The notes beneath the pieces are model-generated. The model saw only the letters and a program-made list of their open reading frames with translations, was not told where the DNA came from and ran no database searches. The position numbers and the translations under genes are program-made. A DNA stretch of 22,175 nt from a virus. How positions within the stretch are numbered: position 1 is the first letter of the stretch; the number at the start of each line of letters is the position of its first letter. Of this stretch, positions 22,101 to 22,175 are shown one piece after another. Location of the stretch: IMG/VR virus record IMGVR_UViG_3300021404_000043, positions 1 through 22,175 of that record. One strand, given 5' to 3'.

Positions 22101-22175
22101 TGTGCAGGATAAGGTCGGGGCTGAATCGAAGTCCTGCATGTTGAGGGCTTGCGCCAGTTTCTGATTGACGTTGAG
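19164..22175 (-). CDS. giant pectate-lyase-fold tail spike, 5' end outside window
   Basis: At least 991 residues counted from the first ATG at 22139. The frame continues open to the window edge (LNVNQKLAQALNM), and no ribosome-binding site precedes that ATG, so the real start is probably outside. Residues 18-32 (HDDGPALQRAINYAA) are the usual entry to a pectate-lyase-type beta-helix. About 207-248 resemble a carbohydrate-binding module (WTPGAAHTAGQTIRVGRNVY). Two copies of a beta module lie at 286-342 and 644-705, and beta-helix rungs such as HHNQIDIDA and HHNTINYTG in between. The C-terminus has SLCTLTFKSGLFVG. Likely a polysaccharide-binding or -cleaving spike. Its position ahead of the hub gene is unusual. 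Confidence 0.75.
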   Translation of the reverse strand, partial: LNVNQKLAQALNMQDFDSAPTLSCTSVSHDDGPALQRAINYAAQVGAPGEPSGPPDSPPPPSANGTYGFAGGVVSMRNSSTCYVNSIQSQVNGVILPLTPYGLKIQGNGSHLILNPALSSNVLLSTPPDYAGGAGFDSATTPVYFYTGNLPAYSSSIQLATPSDCANFKPSDPIWIRGGYGKQSENNGELNRVKSCDATAGILYPYWNTAKPYIPGGSATPWTPGAAHTAGQTIRVGRNVYTALNSGTSGTTTPLWRSGGIMGVGAPANTIPPARVGDGAGVINTTGTAICSTNPCTSQITITGSTAGIVPGMLVTGNSGLDAESAGNNGVLTPLWTVMTISGSVVTLNQPINFYDVCDFVGGVCQPAPLQFYPPGAVIWSDQGYTNITNASKQALQNFEIDDLKMTVSTEGGGVIVLSQMLGVIFRNVEMENTVGNQWMVDGANRNVLFDHVKWTSPVNHGAESGAGGQIAYNTVNFEVRNSEFFTQGWIDDPIWCDEYSAQVNLHDNRLGGSASVAATTFCFDYTVHHNQIDIDASASTTGGGAISFGGCCGSISIPNMTIDDNVFNIAVNPAVPSAGMYVAGTNMRFHHNTINYTGGYVPIDLTGAGGDFSDNIVNSDGPVGVYMGSFAPNWTLTNNIVTRTNAITAVGLSVLNSNSVAVSSVQNGTIVAGMFVAGFGIPPGTFVGPSPGSSITLVDSTGASVNNYAALSLTPLVFGLAGDQMFDNNNGFEFIANAVVVGSGPTITGNTIANFKNGIFFEMNGADFPNRVIGINNFNNTSQALNAGVVNPMTYGPLSSINFNAPFNPHFSYQFYGRTHLWAFGPQLPTNPLGINPNTGAPVDNSESLSLDSSSFNTLGIHSGVETNLVIRFSTPGYQTTIAQGSLAPASAGGLAFGTMTLGSPNSTQANRFGISSLGVQVLSGGTYMSNDGSSGATDTVSTGSGTSLCTLTFKSGLFVGAAGAGCAITVFTQNPTGAVFNSPTVPPVQLPVTSVSSPGQQ

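Overview
This is part of a tailed bacteriophage or prophage genome (class Caudoviricetes) with a contractile, myovirus-type tail. It is a GC-rich, tightly packed window in which almost every gene overlaps its neighbour by 4-5 bases (ATGA, GTGA, TTGA or TGATG junctions). I see no rRNA, tRNA, CRISPR array, insertion sequence, integrase, terminase, portal or capsid gene, so packaging and head genes must lie outside. Three things suggest an Acidobacteriota host (inference): a Uma2-family protein of the subtype with EILSP...RIxDYRxMG, a small CRH...TTFP...VCLDCG protein, and an AT-hook protein with an RWAAMREAG-type basic tail. I know these mainly from acidobacterial genomes.

Layout. (1) 1-1947, minus strand: a small leftward operon of accessory genes. 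It holds two small membrane proteins, a DUF3268 zinc-finger protein and an AT-hook protein, and continues past the left edge. (2) 1948-2095: a divergent control region with a 10-bp palindrome and a 13-bp inverted repeat over a TATAAC box. (3) 2096-10454, plus strand: the early, DNA-metabolism operon. It begins with a ribbon-helix-helix regulator and a PD-(D/E)XK exonuclease, followed by a coiled-coil protein and a RecT-family annealing protein with an unusual C-terminal extension. A string of tiny coupled genes follows, then the Uma2 protein and a few hypothetical proteins. (4) 10455-22175, minus strand: the late tail operon. In transcription order it encodes a giant pectate-lyase-fold spike (open at the window edge), baseplate hub, central spike (Gp138/gpV type), gp25-like wedge, baseplate J, DUF2612 protein, three tail-fibre proteins and three small genes.

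How they work together. The exonuclease and RecT would form a two-component single-strand annealing recombination system, as in lambda Red or RecET. The late genes follow the Mu-like baseplate order hub, spike, gp25, J, gp48. The two operons converge with stop codons back to back at 10454/10455. The only strong intrinsic terminator I can see for the late transcript lies about 300 bases further on, inside the early operon, so late transcription would run antisense to the last early gene.

Most notable: one beta-rich module appears four times in three different virion proteins; two neighbouring fibres share an N-terminal anchor and one of them also carries a Sec-type signal peptide; a glycine-rich domain is inserted into the DUF2612 baseplate protein; and the RecT has a DPPK-repeat linker and an extra C-terminal domain.
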